DNA from: Antrodiella citrinella
Taxonomy: Eukaryota; Basidiomycota; Agaricomycetes; Polyporales; Steccherinaceae
Reading direction: 5' to 3'
DNA: 64,000 nucleotides
Assembly: GCA_004802725.1 (NCBI GenBank)
Contig: SGPM01000004.1
Span: 297,613 to 361,612, forward strand
The position numbers and the translations under genes were made by a program. This document shows positions 21,126 to 33,350 of this stretch, one piece after another (positions within the stretch are counted from its first letter, which is position 1; the number at the start of each line of letters is the position of its first letter). The notes beneath the pieces were generated by a model. That model was not told where the DNA came from and did no database searches. It saw nothing but the letters and a program-made list of their open reading frames with translations.

Positions 21126-22259
21126 TCACGCCGAGCTCACCATACCCGGAATCTGCGTGATTGTCGGTGCCTGCCCATTCGAGCCAGGTTGAATGACAAC
21201 CGAATGTCCTGGGTTCTGTTGTATGACGTACCCGCCGCCCGCAACCTGCATAGGTTGACTGCTCGCATAGCCAGGCATCGGGGCACCTGCGGGGTAGGCG
21301 TACCGCGAGCCGTACGGGCCAGCCTCGTCTTCCGGCCATCCGGGGTATTGTCCAAACCAGGGGAGCTCGACGATGGGCTCAGACCAGGCGTATCTTCGTC
21401 CGAGAGCTTGAGCCGCGGTTGTACGGGAGATTACAATGATGAGGAAGATGGTAACTACACGGAACAGTCAGTTGATGCCCTCCTAGATGAACGGGGGAAT
21501 AGGACATACGAAGAGAGAAGAGCATCCACGAAAAGGCTTGCATTACTCTCATTTCATAACAGTATGACTTGGAACTGACTGAGTTTGCGGGGTCCAGTAA
21601 GCAAAACGCCGGACATTCAGAATTGGGTATTACTCGTTACTCACTGCTGCCATTTTTGGTCGTCGTGCGTTGTCCCCCAAGGGTATCGCATTGCTCGTTG
21701 CCCAAGATATCGCTGCAGACGGTCAATACTTCATCTTTGGCAGTCAAGAAATAACATACGTGGCCCATGCTCCCATAGCTATTCCTAGCGTCAATTATCA
21801 CCACAAACAGAGAAAGAAGTGAGGAACGTACAGAGCCAAAGCACCCCAAGCACGAAGAGGAAGAACCCATCGACGCGCGGTTGCGACCATGATATTCTTC
21901 AAGCGCAAGTCGAACTTCAGCTGGCCGCCCGACAATTGAACACAATTGGACAATACGCACATCGTCAGAAATATTAGAATGGTGAGGGACGGGACTACAA
22001 GACTGAATATCGAAAAGTCGCCTGCAGATAGAACAAAGGTTCCGTGAGGTGACGGAAGTAGATCGAGAGTGCACCGATCGACGTACGGTTGAGGTTGGGG
22101 AGGAATATGCTTCCGAGGTATGCGGCTAGGCCGAGCACTGTGGCAGAAAGCAACAATACGCTGACTGCAGGATCATCGTCAGTACATTTGCATGGGATCC
22201 TTGATGAAGAGAGACATACTGTAGCCATAAGTTCGCAAATCTCTGAACAACTGGGTCAT
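21126..22259 (-). CDS. MARVEL-like four-span membrane protein with Pro/Gly/Tyr-rich tail (copy 1)
   Basis: ATG at 22257-22259 (MTQLFRDLRTYGYS). Careful splicing of short exons gives four spans: SVLLLSATVLGLAAYLGSIF; FSIFSLVVPSLTILIFLTI; VDGFFLFVLGVLWLSMGAWA; and AFSWMLFSLLTIFLIIVIS. Between spans 3 and 4 lies an outer loop with two cysteines, ILGNEQCDTLGGQ ... SYCYEMRVMQAFSW, the pattern of fungal MARVEL-type proteins. The cytosolic tail is rich in Pro, Gly, Tyr and Gln (AYPAGAPMPGYASSQPMQ) and ends MVSSA. About seven introns near 22165-22220, 22023-22082, 21890-21940, 21780-21828, 21720-21757, 21572-21650 and 21453-21510. MARVEL proteins organise membrane domains and vesicle traffic; the role of this fungal group is not established. 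Its neighbour at 22.8-23.9 kb is a paralogue. Confidence 0.72.
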
Positions 22260-22764
22260 CTGCGCAATGTTCAACTTCCGCCCTCCGGTGTTGGACACAC
22301 AAGCCACAATTAGACCCACCTCAAGAATCGTTCACTGGTATCGCGTTGGTGGAGGATTCGTGGGTTGTCGTGGAGGGGGTGCGTGAAGGAGCCTTTATCC
22401 GCGAGTCCGCAGGCGTGAACGTGAGCGGGAGGGGCAAGGGGGATGAACGAGACGGGAAATAAAATGTTGTCGAGGCAGTTCGCGTCTCTTGTTGGATGTT
22501 GCATGACGTACGAAGTCACATGTAGACCGTCGAGACAAACACGTGGCCACCCTCCAAGCAAGCCCAGCCTCAGCACAAGTAAACCTCTAAAAGTCCAATG
22601 TGGATTGACGCGGTGTGTACAGTGTAAGTACCTAGTATGTTACAGATCGTACAGCTATCCCCAATGATACATACAACATTGCTTGCTGTTATGTCAATGT
22701 CGTCCCAATAATTCATAACTTCCCTCTATTCGTGCCAAATAATCATCTCGTCAATTGTCGTGAA
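22260..22764. other. Intergenic region between the paired MARVEL-like genes
   Basis: About 500 bases with the promoter of copy 1 and the 3' flank of copy 2. No further gene seen. Confidence 0.45.
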
Positions 22765-23932
22765 TCACCGCCGGGGTGACGCGTCTCGCGCAAAGCGATC
22801 TCCTCGCGTCCGCCTGGACTCGGGCAGATGCGCCTGGGGCGGTGAGGAATGGGGCATCCAGAATACGTGTTGTGGCTCCTCGTTGTGCGTGGGCCTGCTG
22901 CGGCTTGACGGCAGTCGCCTGGGAGGCATAGGTGCTTTCTCCGGAACTGGAGGAGCATTGACGTCTTTCGGGCGCGCCTCTCGGGTCTGTGATCGATGCG
23001 ATCGGTGCGAATGCGACCGCTTCGCGGTGACGGGGTCGGGAAGCTTGCCTCGACGAAGCTCCTTGGGCCCCGCAAACCAGGGGAACGCGGTGACGGAGGA
23101 TATCCATACGGTCCGGTTGCCCATGCGATGGTGTCGGATAGCCATGAACAAGAGTACGAAGAATACAATCCAAACTGTAAGAACGTCAGTACAAGGCAAC
23201 TTTGACTGAACAAGGGGCGTACTGAGGATAACGTTGAAGAATGAGAACGCCTCCATGACTCGGTATTGCGCATGGTAGGTTTCTGTATCGACTGGAGCAA
23301 ACGTGGTTTAGTGCCGGGACAAACATAGAACGGCACAACTATACTCACATCCAGGCATGTTGAAGGGCTCGGATGCGTCGGATGCAGAGAAGCATTCGAC
23401 ATCAGCACCATCTGCTTCGGAGGAAGCCAAGAAGGCTCCCAGTGCTAAAGAAAGAGCCGCGTAAACGCTGGTACGATAAATTTGACTGAGGAAAAACGCA
23501 CAGAGCCAGAGGATGCCTGCAAGTCCTAGACATGCCAATTCTACCCTTGTCGAGATGGGATTGCGGTCTCGCCAGAAACCGAAACCGAGGCTGCAGGACG
23601 AGGTTGAGACTAAGAAGGTCACATGCATATAGTACTCACAGTGCAAGAATGAGAAGCAAGCTGGCGCTGCATACAAAAATTGCGAGGGGAACAAAACGAG
23701 CTGGAAAGACATGAGCAAAACAGACGAGATAGAGCGCATACACAAGGACTCACTGAGGTCTGAAGATAGCAGAATGCTATGCAAATGAACAGCCAAGGCG
23801 AGGACAATAATGGTCCAAACAGAAACCGCCGCTATGCCCAAACCCTTCTCAACACCATGATCCGCCCCAAAGGCCACAAGGAATGTGCTCACCGTAAATG
23901 CACGCCCTAACGATGTTGAAGACAGAAGGCAT
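22765..23932 (-). CDS. MARVEL-like four-span membrane protein with Arg/Pro/Ser-rich tail (copy 2)
   Basis: ATG at 23930-23932 (MPSVFNIVRACIY). Spliced spans: VSVWTIIVLALAVHLHSILL; RFVPLAIFVCSASLLLILAL; ELACLGLAGILWLSLGAFLA; and AFSFFNVILIWIVFFVLLFM. The loop before span 4 reads ASSEADGADVECFSASDA ... DTETYHAQYRVMEAFSF, with the same acidic/polar layout as copy 1. The cytosolic tail of about 125 residues is very basic and Pro/Ser/His-rich (SHSHRSHRSQTREARPKD) and ends ARDASPRR. Introns near 23848-23892, 23698-23753, 23590-23640, 23452-23508, 23290-23350 and 23174-23221. The order of spans, the conserved LWL...GA(F/W)A in span 3 and AFS at span 4 make it a paralogue of the 21.1-22.3 kb gene; the tails are unrelated. 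Function unknown. Confidence 0.72.
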
Positions 23933-25259
23933 AGCGGCGCGAAGTGAAGTAACGGGTGGCCGACTAGCGGTAGGGCGAGAACTTGAAGAAGAGTTATGTG
24001 TGCCCCTACGGCGGGGCCGGGGTGCCCTGGTATAAGTATTTTCGCGACTCATTGGACCACGCAAGCCGCAAAAAGCGAATCGAAAGGTGGTTGATGCAGA
24101 TGAAAACAATGAGGCCTGCAGCAGGTCGACCTGGCCGGGTCGGAATCTCCGCACGTTTTCGTCGAGGCAGCCTGTTCGTGAGGGTCGTGATGGGAAGTCC
24201 TTTACAGTCTGCTTTGGACTCTTCTGCCTGTCGCTGAAGAGAAGAAGAGCAGCCTGGGAGTACCGCCGACGAACGAACTGTCGTGGGTCCTGAAGAAGGA
24301 TGGTGAACGACCGGAAGGAGGCTCAAGTCATTTTCGAGTAGGCGTCGGAGGTTTATACCCTGCCCCCTGCCGGCAAAAATTATTGGTGCGAAAACGGACG
24401 ATGATTGGCTTGTCGACTCAGTCGAGGGACTCTGTTCTGCCTCATGGCTGGTCGTCTTGACTTCTAAAGTCAAAAGTGGGGGGCCTGATGAATCGGATCT
24501 GGTGCATGAGACGCGCTCGGGACCAGCGTCCACTCAAGCCGCGGAATCATTTTCAAGCCATGCCATTGTCCTCTGTCCAGTCCATTGTGCTTCCGCAGTC
24601 AGTGTAAAACGGACGCAAACTATGTGGTCAACCTTGAATCAACCTCAGTACCCCAACGAGTCTGTAGCTTCAAGTGAGCTGCTCCGGGATCAAGGGCCCC
24701 CAACTTCAAGCTGCTCAAAAATGCTCCGAGCTCGGCTAGATAAGACAGTTCATCACGATCAAACAACATCAGGCGCTTGTTACTAGATAACCATGCTTTG
24801 ACCATGCTCCTGCTCAGACAACGTGTTCTATCGCTGCAGACATGCATGAATACATAAAAAGAGGTCGCATCAGATGCGCACACACAGAGCACAGGATGAC
24901 CCAAACACCATCGAAAGAACAGCTCCACTCATGCGCGAACACCTCAGCAAACCAAGTTAGACCGCCACAGCTGTCTTGTTCAACGTGTTTGGCAGTACGC
25001 CGTAAGCCTGAGTCGACGGGTGCCGTGACGATTATGGTTGACATTCCGGTAGCTGTAATAGGATTGGTAACAAGGCTACGCCAGAACGAAGCGTCCAGAT
25101 AATCAATCAACCCTACACAACCTAGAAAAAAGGACAACGACCACCTGGGTTCCGGAGACGGACAACAACATTAGTTTGGGCCCTACCTGACAGACACCCT
25201 TGTCCACCGTCAATTATACTTGCACCATTTATCTTATTTATCTTGATCCATCGTTCTCG
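23933..25259. other. 1.3 kb gene-poor stretch; possible remnant open frames
   Basis: No gene can be supported. A minus-strand frame from an ATG near 24803 to about 24620 has protein-like composition (KRLMLFDRDELSYLAELGAF, LGALDPGAAHLKLQTRWG), and the adjacent stretch up to 25137 reads with hydrophobic pieces (FDGVWVILCSVCAHL). Neither connects to a full gene. The frame at 24006-24533 lacks an ATG and is Ser/Pro/Arg-rich. This may be a decayed gene or long untranslated region. Confidence 0.35.
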
Positions 25260-28200
25260 TCAGACGACTTCATCCCTCAACGCCTTCCCAATCCTCTCAT
25301 ACTGGTCAAGACATTCCGCATTCCGCAGAGTCGCCGGGTTTATACTGGACGTGGGCGCTCCGTTGATGATCTGATGACCGGGTCAGCACATACAACACCC
25401 GTCCAAAAGGAATATACACGGGCTCTGACCTTCTTCACCGGAACCTCCACACGCTTCCCATTGAGAGTGTACGGTATATCCTTCACTTGAATGATCTGCG
25501 CACACAAGTCATCAGCGAGCGCTCCAGAAACCTCAGGTGAGCAAATGAACGTGAACAGGTGAGAATCGCACCTTCGCAGGGACGTGCCGTGCACTTCTCC
25601 GGCTTCTGATTTCGGTTTGGATCCTCTTCTCGAGCTCAGAGGAAAGGGTTTCGCCTTCGAGAAGCTTGACGAACAGAATTACGCGCTCGTCCGTGCCTTG
25701 GGCTATGCTTTGACCAATGGCCAAGCAATCAACTATAGAGTGCGAAGTATGCGACGAGCCCGGCGCGAAGTGCAGGTCGATAATGTCGTAGAGCTCAGCT
25801 GAGCCGAAGCGCACGCCTCCGGGGTTACTGTTGAATGCGAAGATCAGCCACAATGCAGGGGAAGGAAGAGAAGGGTGGAACGCACAGAACGCCGTCGCTG
25901 CGACCAAGCATCACCATCCCGCCGCTATTGCCTGACTGCGAACGCGTGATGACAACATGGTCTCCGTGGTCTGCCCAATCACAAAAATCTCGTCAGCAAT
26001 TCACGCTTTCACAAGAAGTGACATCACCCATGCGGACGCGGGCGCAAGAGTGGAGTAAAGACGGACTTACACCACACACCTGCGTACGCTGAGAAGTACG
26101 CTTGCTGGTATCTGACCTGCCCAGCCGTTACGGCCTCGTCGCTCCCATAGCCAGGTAGTGGCCAGAATCCGAGTGGCATGCACGGGAACGGTTTTAGACA
26201 GACGAGCTCACCAGGCTCGTCTGGTCCGCATACCGTACTGTCTGGCGCGAATGCCACTACTGCCATACCCGGGAGCCGAGCTTGCAATTCCCCACGGTAC
26301 ACCGGCAGCGCAGTGCACATACCCGCGAAGAGTGAGCATATGTCGGTACCACCTGAGGACGGAATGATAAGTGGGGTAAGTAAAGGTCCGACCGAGATAT
26401 GTGGTTACCGGTGATAGAAGCCAGAAGCACGTTCGGGTGAATGTCGCGATAGACATAATCGTATAATGGCGCTGCCAAAGGGGATCCTGTGGAATATATG
26501 TGGCGGAGAGTAGAGAGTTTATGTGCACCCCTGGGCTTGTATCCTTTCTATGATCATGTTACAGGGAAGTGAGTCCCACGAAGATCGAGAAGCTTCTCGA
26601 GGCTGCGCACCGAGAGCTGGTCAATATATTTGGCACTGGTACCGAAGATCGTAATCCCAAGTTGATCCACAAGGTTCCAGAGGAATGAAGGATCGCGGAG
26701 TGGACTTCCGTCGTAGAGGACCAACGTGCATCCTATGCTCAGTCCACCGACAAGGAAGTTCCACATCATCCAGCCGCTGGCAGATAGCGTGAGCGTCCAA
26801 ACGAGAAATTGAAGGGCAACATGAACAAACGTTGTCGTGTAATAAAAGAAGACGTCCGAGGGTTGGATGTCTCCGCATAGAACGAGTTCTTTTTTGGACT
26901 GCAGCAGCATACCTCCCGCCCTGTGAACAATTGGTCTGGAATGATGGAAGTCGTCTCAATCTCGAATCGCGGACGAGCACAAAGGAAATACGAACTTAGG
27001 TCGTCCTAAGATTATATCGATAGTGCCTGATCAGTATAGGAAAAGGCGAAGTCAAAGTCTGAACATGTACCTGTCGTCCCAGAGCTGAACAAAATCCAAA
27101 GTGGCCAGTCGAAACTGAGACGAGCCCATTCGATCTCGCCATCAGCGGTGCGTCCAAGCTGTGTTGATTTTCCAGTAGCGACAAAATCTTCGAAAGCGAT
27201 CCAGTCTGAGTCTAGTGGCACTCGTTCGCCCGCGGCGGAGACGTGAATAGCGACGACCTGCGGGCGCAGTCCAGCACGTTCCGACAAACCGGCCAACAGT
27301 AACCTCAACTTGGGTAGATGAGAATGGACCTTTGCGTTATAGCTGACGAACGCGTTCGGCCATGTGAATGGATGAGTCAGACAGATTTCCAAGTCGACAC
27401 TCACACTACTGCATCAACTGAGAAGATGACTTTGGGTTGAACTTGCTCGAACCTGCGAATCATTGATGCCAAAGCAGCCCTTGAGAACGTCGGAGTTGCT
27501 TACCTCTCCAAAACTCCTTCAGGACCAAAATCGGCAGCAGCGCTGACCCAGATACAACCTGAACGCCAGCGCCATGTAGTCGTTCAGTCAATATGTTACA
27601 GCGTCGGCGTTCTGTGGCGTAGACTCACCGATTGCCGTAGCCGCTAGACACGCAGCGACGTTTTCCTATGCAAGATCAAGGCAATTGTCAGTCCAGATAG
27701 ACTCAGCCTAATCGGCGTCTGCCTAGCGCTGTGTCGCTTTGATTTTCGCATGGTCGCGCATTCAAGTCATAGAATGGAGTTCTCATGTTTGACCGGCGAG
27801 CCTTCTCCTCGCGCTCAACGTAAAGAACGTGTGTACTTACGATGCAGTTCGAAGCGTAGGATGCGACACGATCTCCCGGTTTGAGTCCGAGAGACAAAAG
27901 CGCGGACACCAAATCCGCGACGAGCGCGTAGAGGTCTGCGTACGAGACGTGACGAAGCGCGGAGACATTTCCGGTTCCAGGATGGGGTTCGACTGGAGAA
28001 CGTTGCTCGTTGAGTACACGGATGAATGAACACAAAGTGACAAGCGAAGGACATACTGGCTTCTATTAAAGCCACCTTGTCCGTCGCGCGACACTGTAGC
28101 ATGTTCTCCGCCCAGTTGAGTTTGGCTTGGGAGAACCAAGGCGGGTTGGCTGGCGGCAGTGCCGAGGTGTCCACGACATGGTCGCCTTTATGGCCAAGGA

Positions 28201-28387
28201 CGCCGGTGTCGTCCCAGACGTCCCCCCAGAAGATATCGGTGTGGTCGACGGACCAGGTATAGAGATCGGCGTAGGTTTCTAAAGATAGCGATCGAGCTTT
28301 GTTGGTCCGTTGTATGAACTTGTGTATCCGCGAATCCTGGGGCGAATCCGGGACGTAGAGTGGTTGTGATTGTATGGGGTCGGCCAT
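25260..28387 (-). CDS. Acetoacetyl-CoA synthetase
   Basis: Cytosolic ATP-dependent enzyme of the adenylate-forming (ANL) superfamily that activates acetoacetate to acetoacetyl-CoA for sterol and lipid synthesis. ATG at 28385-28387 (MADPIQSQPLYVPDSPQDSR). N-terminal blocks DIFWGDVWDDTG, WFSQAKLNWAENML and SYADLYALVADLVSALLSLG are typical. Then ENVAACLAATAIG, the phosphate-binding loop LFSSGTTG, GWMMWNFLVGGLSIGCTLVL and FGTSAKYIDQL are followed by GWWP/PLPGYG-type active-site blocks and the C-terminal domain with QVKDIPYTLNGKRVEVPVKK, carrying the late catalytic lysine (NGKRVEVPVKK). The end is EGCLDQ-like (ECLDQYERIGKALRDEVV). About ten short introns; roughly 680 residues. The N-terminal layout separates it from acetyl-CoA synthetase. 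Confidence 0.94.
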
Positions 28388-29219
28388 GGTGTTGTATGGA
28401 ATGCGAACGGGTTACCCGTTGGGTTACGGTATTATTCGAAGAGCTGTGATGATGACCAAGTTTATCAGAGATGGACCCACGACTCTGACAAGAACGATAC
28501 ACACCGAGTTGTGTAGACGAATATCGGAAAGGATGTCTGAAATGGAATGCGGGGGGGGCGAACTCTGCCCGGTAGCGATTGGGCGCTACGGGGAACCCGC
28601 CGGACCCGCCCTGGCATAAGGGGCGGTTGTGATTGGCTGGGCTCAGCCAGTTTACGGCGGAACGCCAAGCAGCAGTCTGGGGCGGGAACGCGCAGGGGCT
28701 GCGACGGGTTGACGGTCGCCGTCTTGCGACTGGAAATAGCTCCATTAGAGGCTAAAGGTGAGTATTTTGCAAGGAGAAACAGGGGCTTACCTTGGGCTTA
28801 CCAGTATTGTTTTGTAGATGACTGTGAACGATGGAGGTTCGCGATTCGCCTGTCGGAGTTGGACTGCCCGAGGCGAGACGAGTCAGAGTCAGTCGATGCT
28901 GATTCAGATGTGATCTCGTACGGTACAAAATAATCGGGCGATGTGCATTTCCCAACGAACGTGCTTCTTCCCTTGGCCGCCCTCCCATACAAAAGTCCCA
29001 TTCCACTCTCTTTCCCCATCACCTCCTCTGCTTGTCACCATCTACACGTTGTCTTTCCCAACCATCTCTGCCGTAGCTCAAACAGGCCACATAGCCTCTT
29101 TACAGCCGCCGCAAGCTTATTCCGTCATTGGAAGCGTCAACAGAGCATATATCATCTTGACCATCCTGTCTTCCCCAGCTCCTCAACTCTCGCTCTCGTA
29201 TCCCAACCTCTCCCACCTC
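28388..29219. promoter_or_regulatory. Divergent upstream region of acetoacetyl-CoA synthetase and a small unknown gene
   Basis: About 830 bases, GC-rich on the left (with a G8-type run near 28551-28559) and pyrimidine-rich on the right ahead of the plus-strand gene. No reading frame with recognisable protein. No clear TATA box. Confidence 0.35.
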
Positions 29220-29830
29220 ATGGATCGCTTCCTCGCACCACACACCCCCGAGGCCCTTGCCCACAGCCATCTCACGTACGTGTTCGCTTTGTGTGCGCCA
29301 CCTCTCTACTGACCCCGCCGCCGCCACATATGCAGTGAGAACTGGTTTACGTGGGACACTGAACACCCTTCCCTCAATGAGACCCTCATCGCAGGTTGCT
29401 CGTCCTACCAGGCGTTCAATCGTTATCTCTCGGGCGTCGACCTCTACATCCTGCCCCGCTCAAGGAAGGAGCTCGAGACCATACTGTGCGTGACATCCAC
29501 CCACGTTCCTTCACTTCGTTCCTAACCCCGCTCTCTCGCAGTCGCAGATACGCCACAGACGCTATTCATAACACCATAGCGAGGGCCAGATCCTCTCTTG
29601 AACGCGGTGGTTACAGTAGGGTAAGTCATTCCTGATTCTGGTTGACGCGCTACTTCAGAAGCTCATCATCTGTCCCATGTGTACAGATATGCCATCTCGC
29701 AGAAGAGTCCATCAGCAAGGTGCTCGATGAGAATGATAACGCCTCGCACCTGCTTGATCTGCACAGACAGGCCCTGCTGGACATGCAGGCGAATGACATC
29801 AATTCGCCGTCGAGACCTATCAAGATCTAG
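29220..29830 (+). CDS. Small conserved-looking protein, unrecognised
   Basis: ATG at 29220. Four exons join without strain: MDRFLAPHTPEALAHSHL, then after an intron (about 29277-29334) ENWFTWDTEHPSLNETLIAG and YQAFNRYLSGVDLYILPRSR; after a second (about 29487-29540) RRYATDAIHNTIARARSSLE; after a third (about 29619-29687) ICHLAEESISKVLDENDN and a C-terminal helix ending SRPIKI. About 150 residues, mostly helical, no signal peptide or membrane span. Exon joins, even composition and a pyrimidine-rich leader support a real gene. I do not recognise the family. It is divergent from acetoacetyl-CoA synthetase. Confidence 0.65.
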
Positions 29831-30331
29831 CGAATGGACTACTGGAAAGGTTGTATTTATTCCGACCTCCTCATGACGAAGCTATGTCCTTGTGCATCTG
29901 TATCACTATCCCCCGCATTTGTTTTCGTTGTGCCTTTTTTGTTATCGTCGTTCGCCACAGGTTAATCGTGTACGCTACGTTCCCTCTATCTGAATAGATA
30001 TAACCGTATGATTATTCTCACATGTCGTGTGCGTGCCACGTCTGCAACACCACCAGCAGGATTTGCAGTGTTTGCTACTGCATGTCCTGATGAGCAAGAG
30101 GTGAAAACGAGCTTTGCGGGAACAGCCTGGCGCCCATAGGAGTGGATAATTGAGAGGGTCAGGCTGCCGCCTCGTATCCGCACAGTGGACGAACGTGCGA
30201 AGGGTGCGCGGTTCGTCTCTCTGCTGCGAGTACCCTCCCCATCATCCCCGTCCCCGTCCGCCCTCTGCTGCCCTATTAATGCTCGTCAGACCTCTTTTCT
30301 CTCCTTGCATTCACCTTGAGTAGCCCGAACG
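29831..30331. other. Intergenic region upstream of endopolyphosphatase gene
   Basis: Tandem genes are separated by about 500 bases. The right end (30225-30310) is C/T-rich, with CCCTATTAATG near 30270, consistent with a promoter. No gene seen. Confidence 0.4.
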
Positions 30332-32937
30332 ATGCATCCGTACCACCTTGTCTTTCTGCTCGCGACCAGTCTGCTCCGTGACGCGGTCGCAGCCCCTGCT
30401 CAGGTGCCTTTCAACATGTCGGTCGCAGACCCAGAGACCATACGTGCGTTCCCATTTCTCCGCACTTGACATACGGACGCACTCATGTGACACCCACCCC
30501 CAGGCCCTCGTCGCAAACTCCAAGGCCGCTTTCTCCACATAACGGACATGCATCCCGACCCCCACTACCGCGTCGGCATGTCTGAGAAATCGGCGTGCCA
30601 TCGGAAGAAACCAAAGAAGGCGAAAGAGCGATCTGGCGAGTTTGGGATGCCTTACAGGTGCGCCTTTCTTCGGTGTCTTTCGCACTTCCCATCCAAGTGC
30701 GGTACCGCATATCTTGTTCTGATCTATGCCGTTGACGTCGGCAGCGAGTGTGATTCCCCATTTGCCCTTACAAACTATACCCTGGACTACCTCGAGCACG
30801 AGTGGGCGTCCGACATAGACTTTGTCGTATGTAAGTGCACCCGGTCCTGTCTGTCCGGCCACTGATCCTTATTGAGCGGATTATTAGGGACGGGCGATAG
30901 TGCAAGGTGGCATAGCTCCATGTAGCGTATATGCGTGTGTGTCTGACATGCATTCTAGACATGACAACGACCGCAAGTTGCCTAGGACAACGAAAGAAAT
31001 TTACGGACTGAACAGGGCGGTATCCAGGAAGATGGAAGCTGCCTTCTCGAGCAAGGGTATTCCCGTCATCCCGAGTATCGGTGCGTCGGATTTTGCACCC
31101 TCGGGATTTCATTGACATTCATACCGCAATTGAATGGCAGGCAACAACGATGTATGGCGTAAGCGCACTCAGCATTCGTCTTTCGACACTAACTCTGAAT
31201 GCACGACACATTTCCCATAGCACATGTGAGTCCATGAACCACTCTTTGGTCTTTATTTCGTCCGGTTGAGACTGAACATGTTCTGCAGAATATCATGATG
31301 CCAGGTAACTAGCTCTCCACATATTTCTAGACTTGACCCAACCCTTAGCATGCCACAGGTCCGAACGACGTGACGTTCGAGTTCTCATCGTAGGTGGTCC
31401 TGTGTGGCTGAAGTGCGATCGGTACTCATCTACTTACGTAGTATCTGGCGATCATTCATCCCATTTCCATCTTATCAAGTCTTCCAGCGCGGCGGATACT
31501 ACTCCGTAGAGGTCATTCCGGACTCATTAGCCGTGGTCAGTTTGAACACAATGTACTTTTATGGCTCAAACAAAGGTGCGCCCGTAAACGTCGTCTTTCG
31601 ATGACATAGTGAGGTCTGCTGACTCTGTATTGTTGCCATGTGAACACCAATAGCGGTGGGAGGATGCGATATGAAGGATTCTGAAGACCCCGGAAACCTC
31701 CAGCTCGACTGGCTGGAAGTTCAATTGACCATGTTTCGACGTAAAGGAATGCAGGCGCGTGTGTTTGCTCCCACTGGTAGATGTTTGCGGCTTACGTTGA
31801 ACATTACAGGTATGGCTTTCGGGACATGTGCCTCCGTCAGCCAGTAATTACTTCCCGGATTGCGTGAGTGCCACTCTAGAGGTTCCTGGAGGCCGCTGAC
31901 ATGACCTTTCCGTTAGCATGTTCGATATGTCGAATTATCTCTGCGATTTCAAGATACGATCGTTGGACACCTCTTCGGAGTGAGTGCCTTTCGCCCTATA
32001 CCCGTTCCGCTAACCTTCTGACGTTTGGTGTCTAGCATATGAATGCAGACCATGTGCGTGGTTCCGTCCTTCCGATGTCAACACATTCAATTTTCGGACT
32101 CACACGTCGCTGTTCCTCCAGTTCTTCTTTCTAGATGGCGAGGTGGTGACGAAAGCTAATTCGAACCGATCGACTGTACTCGACGATAGTGTGGGGACTC
32201 TGCGGAAAAAGAAGGATCTGTATGGGACTCTGCTGAAAGACTTTGCTCACATGCACAAAGGTGTGAAGAAAGTGGACCACGATAACTACGCAGTTGTCAA
32301 CGTTGCACCGTCTGTGGTGCCCAATCCATACCTCCCGTCGTTCCGGATATTCTCATACAATATCTCTGGGCCTGCGTACCTGCCTGGTCAGCACGGCGAC
32401 ACGGGAACGTCGGAAGAGCAGGATTTGACAGAGGGAGATCTCCAAGGCAATACATCGCTGGAGGCAATATCTTGCGTCAGCGACGAGGCATTCCAGAACA
32501 CGCAGCGATGCAGGAATGTCAAGCCATGGAACTCCAGTCCGAAGTCTCCGTCGCGTCGAAACACGCTGTGGTCGCCGCTTGGGTACGCGCAGGTCAGTTG
32601 TGAAGCAGTGGCGTGCGATGGGAAGCTCATTTCTTTGTTTCAGTACTTTTTGCCCAATGTGAGCGGTACAGCGAAGCATCCGCCGAAGTGGAAGCTGGAA
32701 TATGTGACGTTTGCGCCTTTGGCGCTACATGCCGGGGTGGCGAAGGGGTGGCGCCCGATCCCGCTGCGTCACCTGCCCAGGTCGCTTCGGAACGCGACGG
32801 CGGTGAGGTCAAAGTACGCGCCGTACGAGATGGAGGACCTGACGATCCCAGCGTGGCTGGGGCTGGCTCGACGACTGGGGCGGGCGAAGCATGCGAAGCT
32901 GCGTGCACGGTTCAGAAAGTACATGTACCAGGAGTAG
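30332..32937 (+). CDS. PPN1: Vacuolar endopolyphosphatase (PPN1-type metallophosphoesterase)
   Basis: Enzyme that cleaves long inorganic polyphosphate chains in the vacuole. ATG at 30332 opens a signal peptide/anchor (YHLVFLLATSLLRDAVAAPA). Metallophosphatase motifs in order: FLHITDMHPDPHY; WTGDSARHDND; PSIGNNDVW, where GNND is the family form of GNHD; VWLSGHVPPS; and VGHLFGHMNADHF. N-glycosylation sequons occur (NMS near the start, NIS, NVS, NTS). An extended C-terminal part (KWKLEYVTFAPLALH, RARFRKYMYQE) is typical of endopolyphosphatases and separates it from sphingomyelinases. About 12 short introns between 30442 and 32640, many only about 50-60 bases. Roughly 630 residues. Confidence 0.93.
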
Positions 32938-33350
32938 ATAGGCGGATCACCGGGGAATGATATTTGTTTTTTGTGAAAATGTAGTGTGAGAATGTCCGAG
33001 GGTGGAGGACCAAAAAGGACGGGTTGCCTTGACCACGGACACCTGCATCCCTTCTCCTCTACCACCTCGAATCAACCCAACCTGCATCTCCGGGGGCTGG
33101 ATCACGAAAGTATATACATACATCCGCCTTTCTTTTCTTTTCCTTAGGCGGTGCGCTCCAGAGGGCCATCATCTCCTCCATCTCCCCATCCACCCTGCCC
33201 GACTCTTGCTCTCTTTCACATTCCTCCCTCGGCTGGTCCGTTTCAAACACTCGCTGCTGTCCATAATCTGCACCACACCCTCCTTTACAATTTCAGTGTC
33301 TCACCCGCCCCCACACNCACGCCCACAGCTCCCGTGAGCCCTCCTCTTCG
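32938..33350. promoter_or_regulatory. Intergenic region / RFX gene 5' leader
   Basis: 3' flank of the endopolyphosphatase gene and a very C/T-rich leader (33120-33350) ahead of the RFX start. One N at 33317 lies in this leader. Confidence 0.4.

Noticed and set aside
24006..24533. 175-codon minus-strand open frame
   Set aside because: The frame begins at a GTG, not ATG, is Ser/Pro/Arg-rich, and matches nothing.
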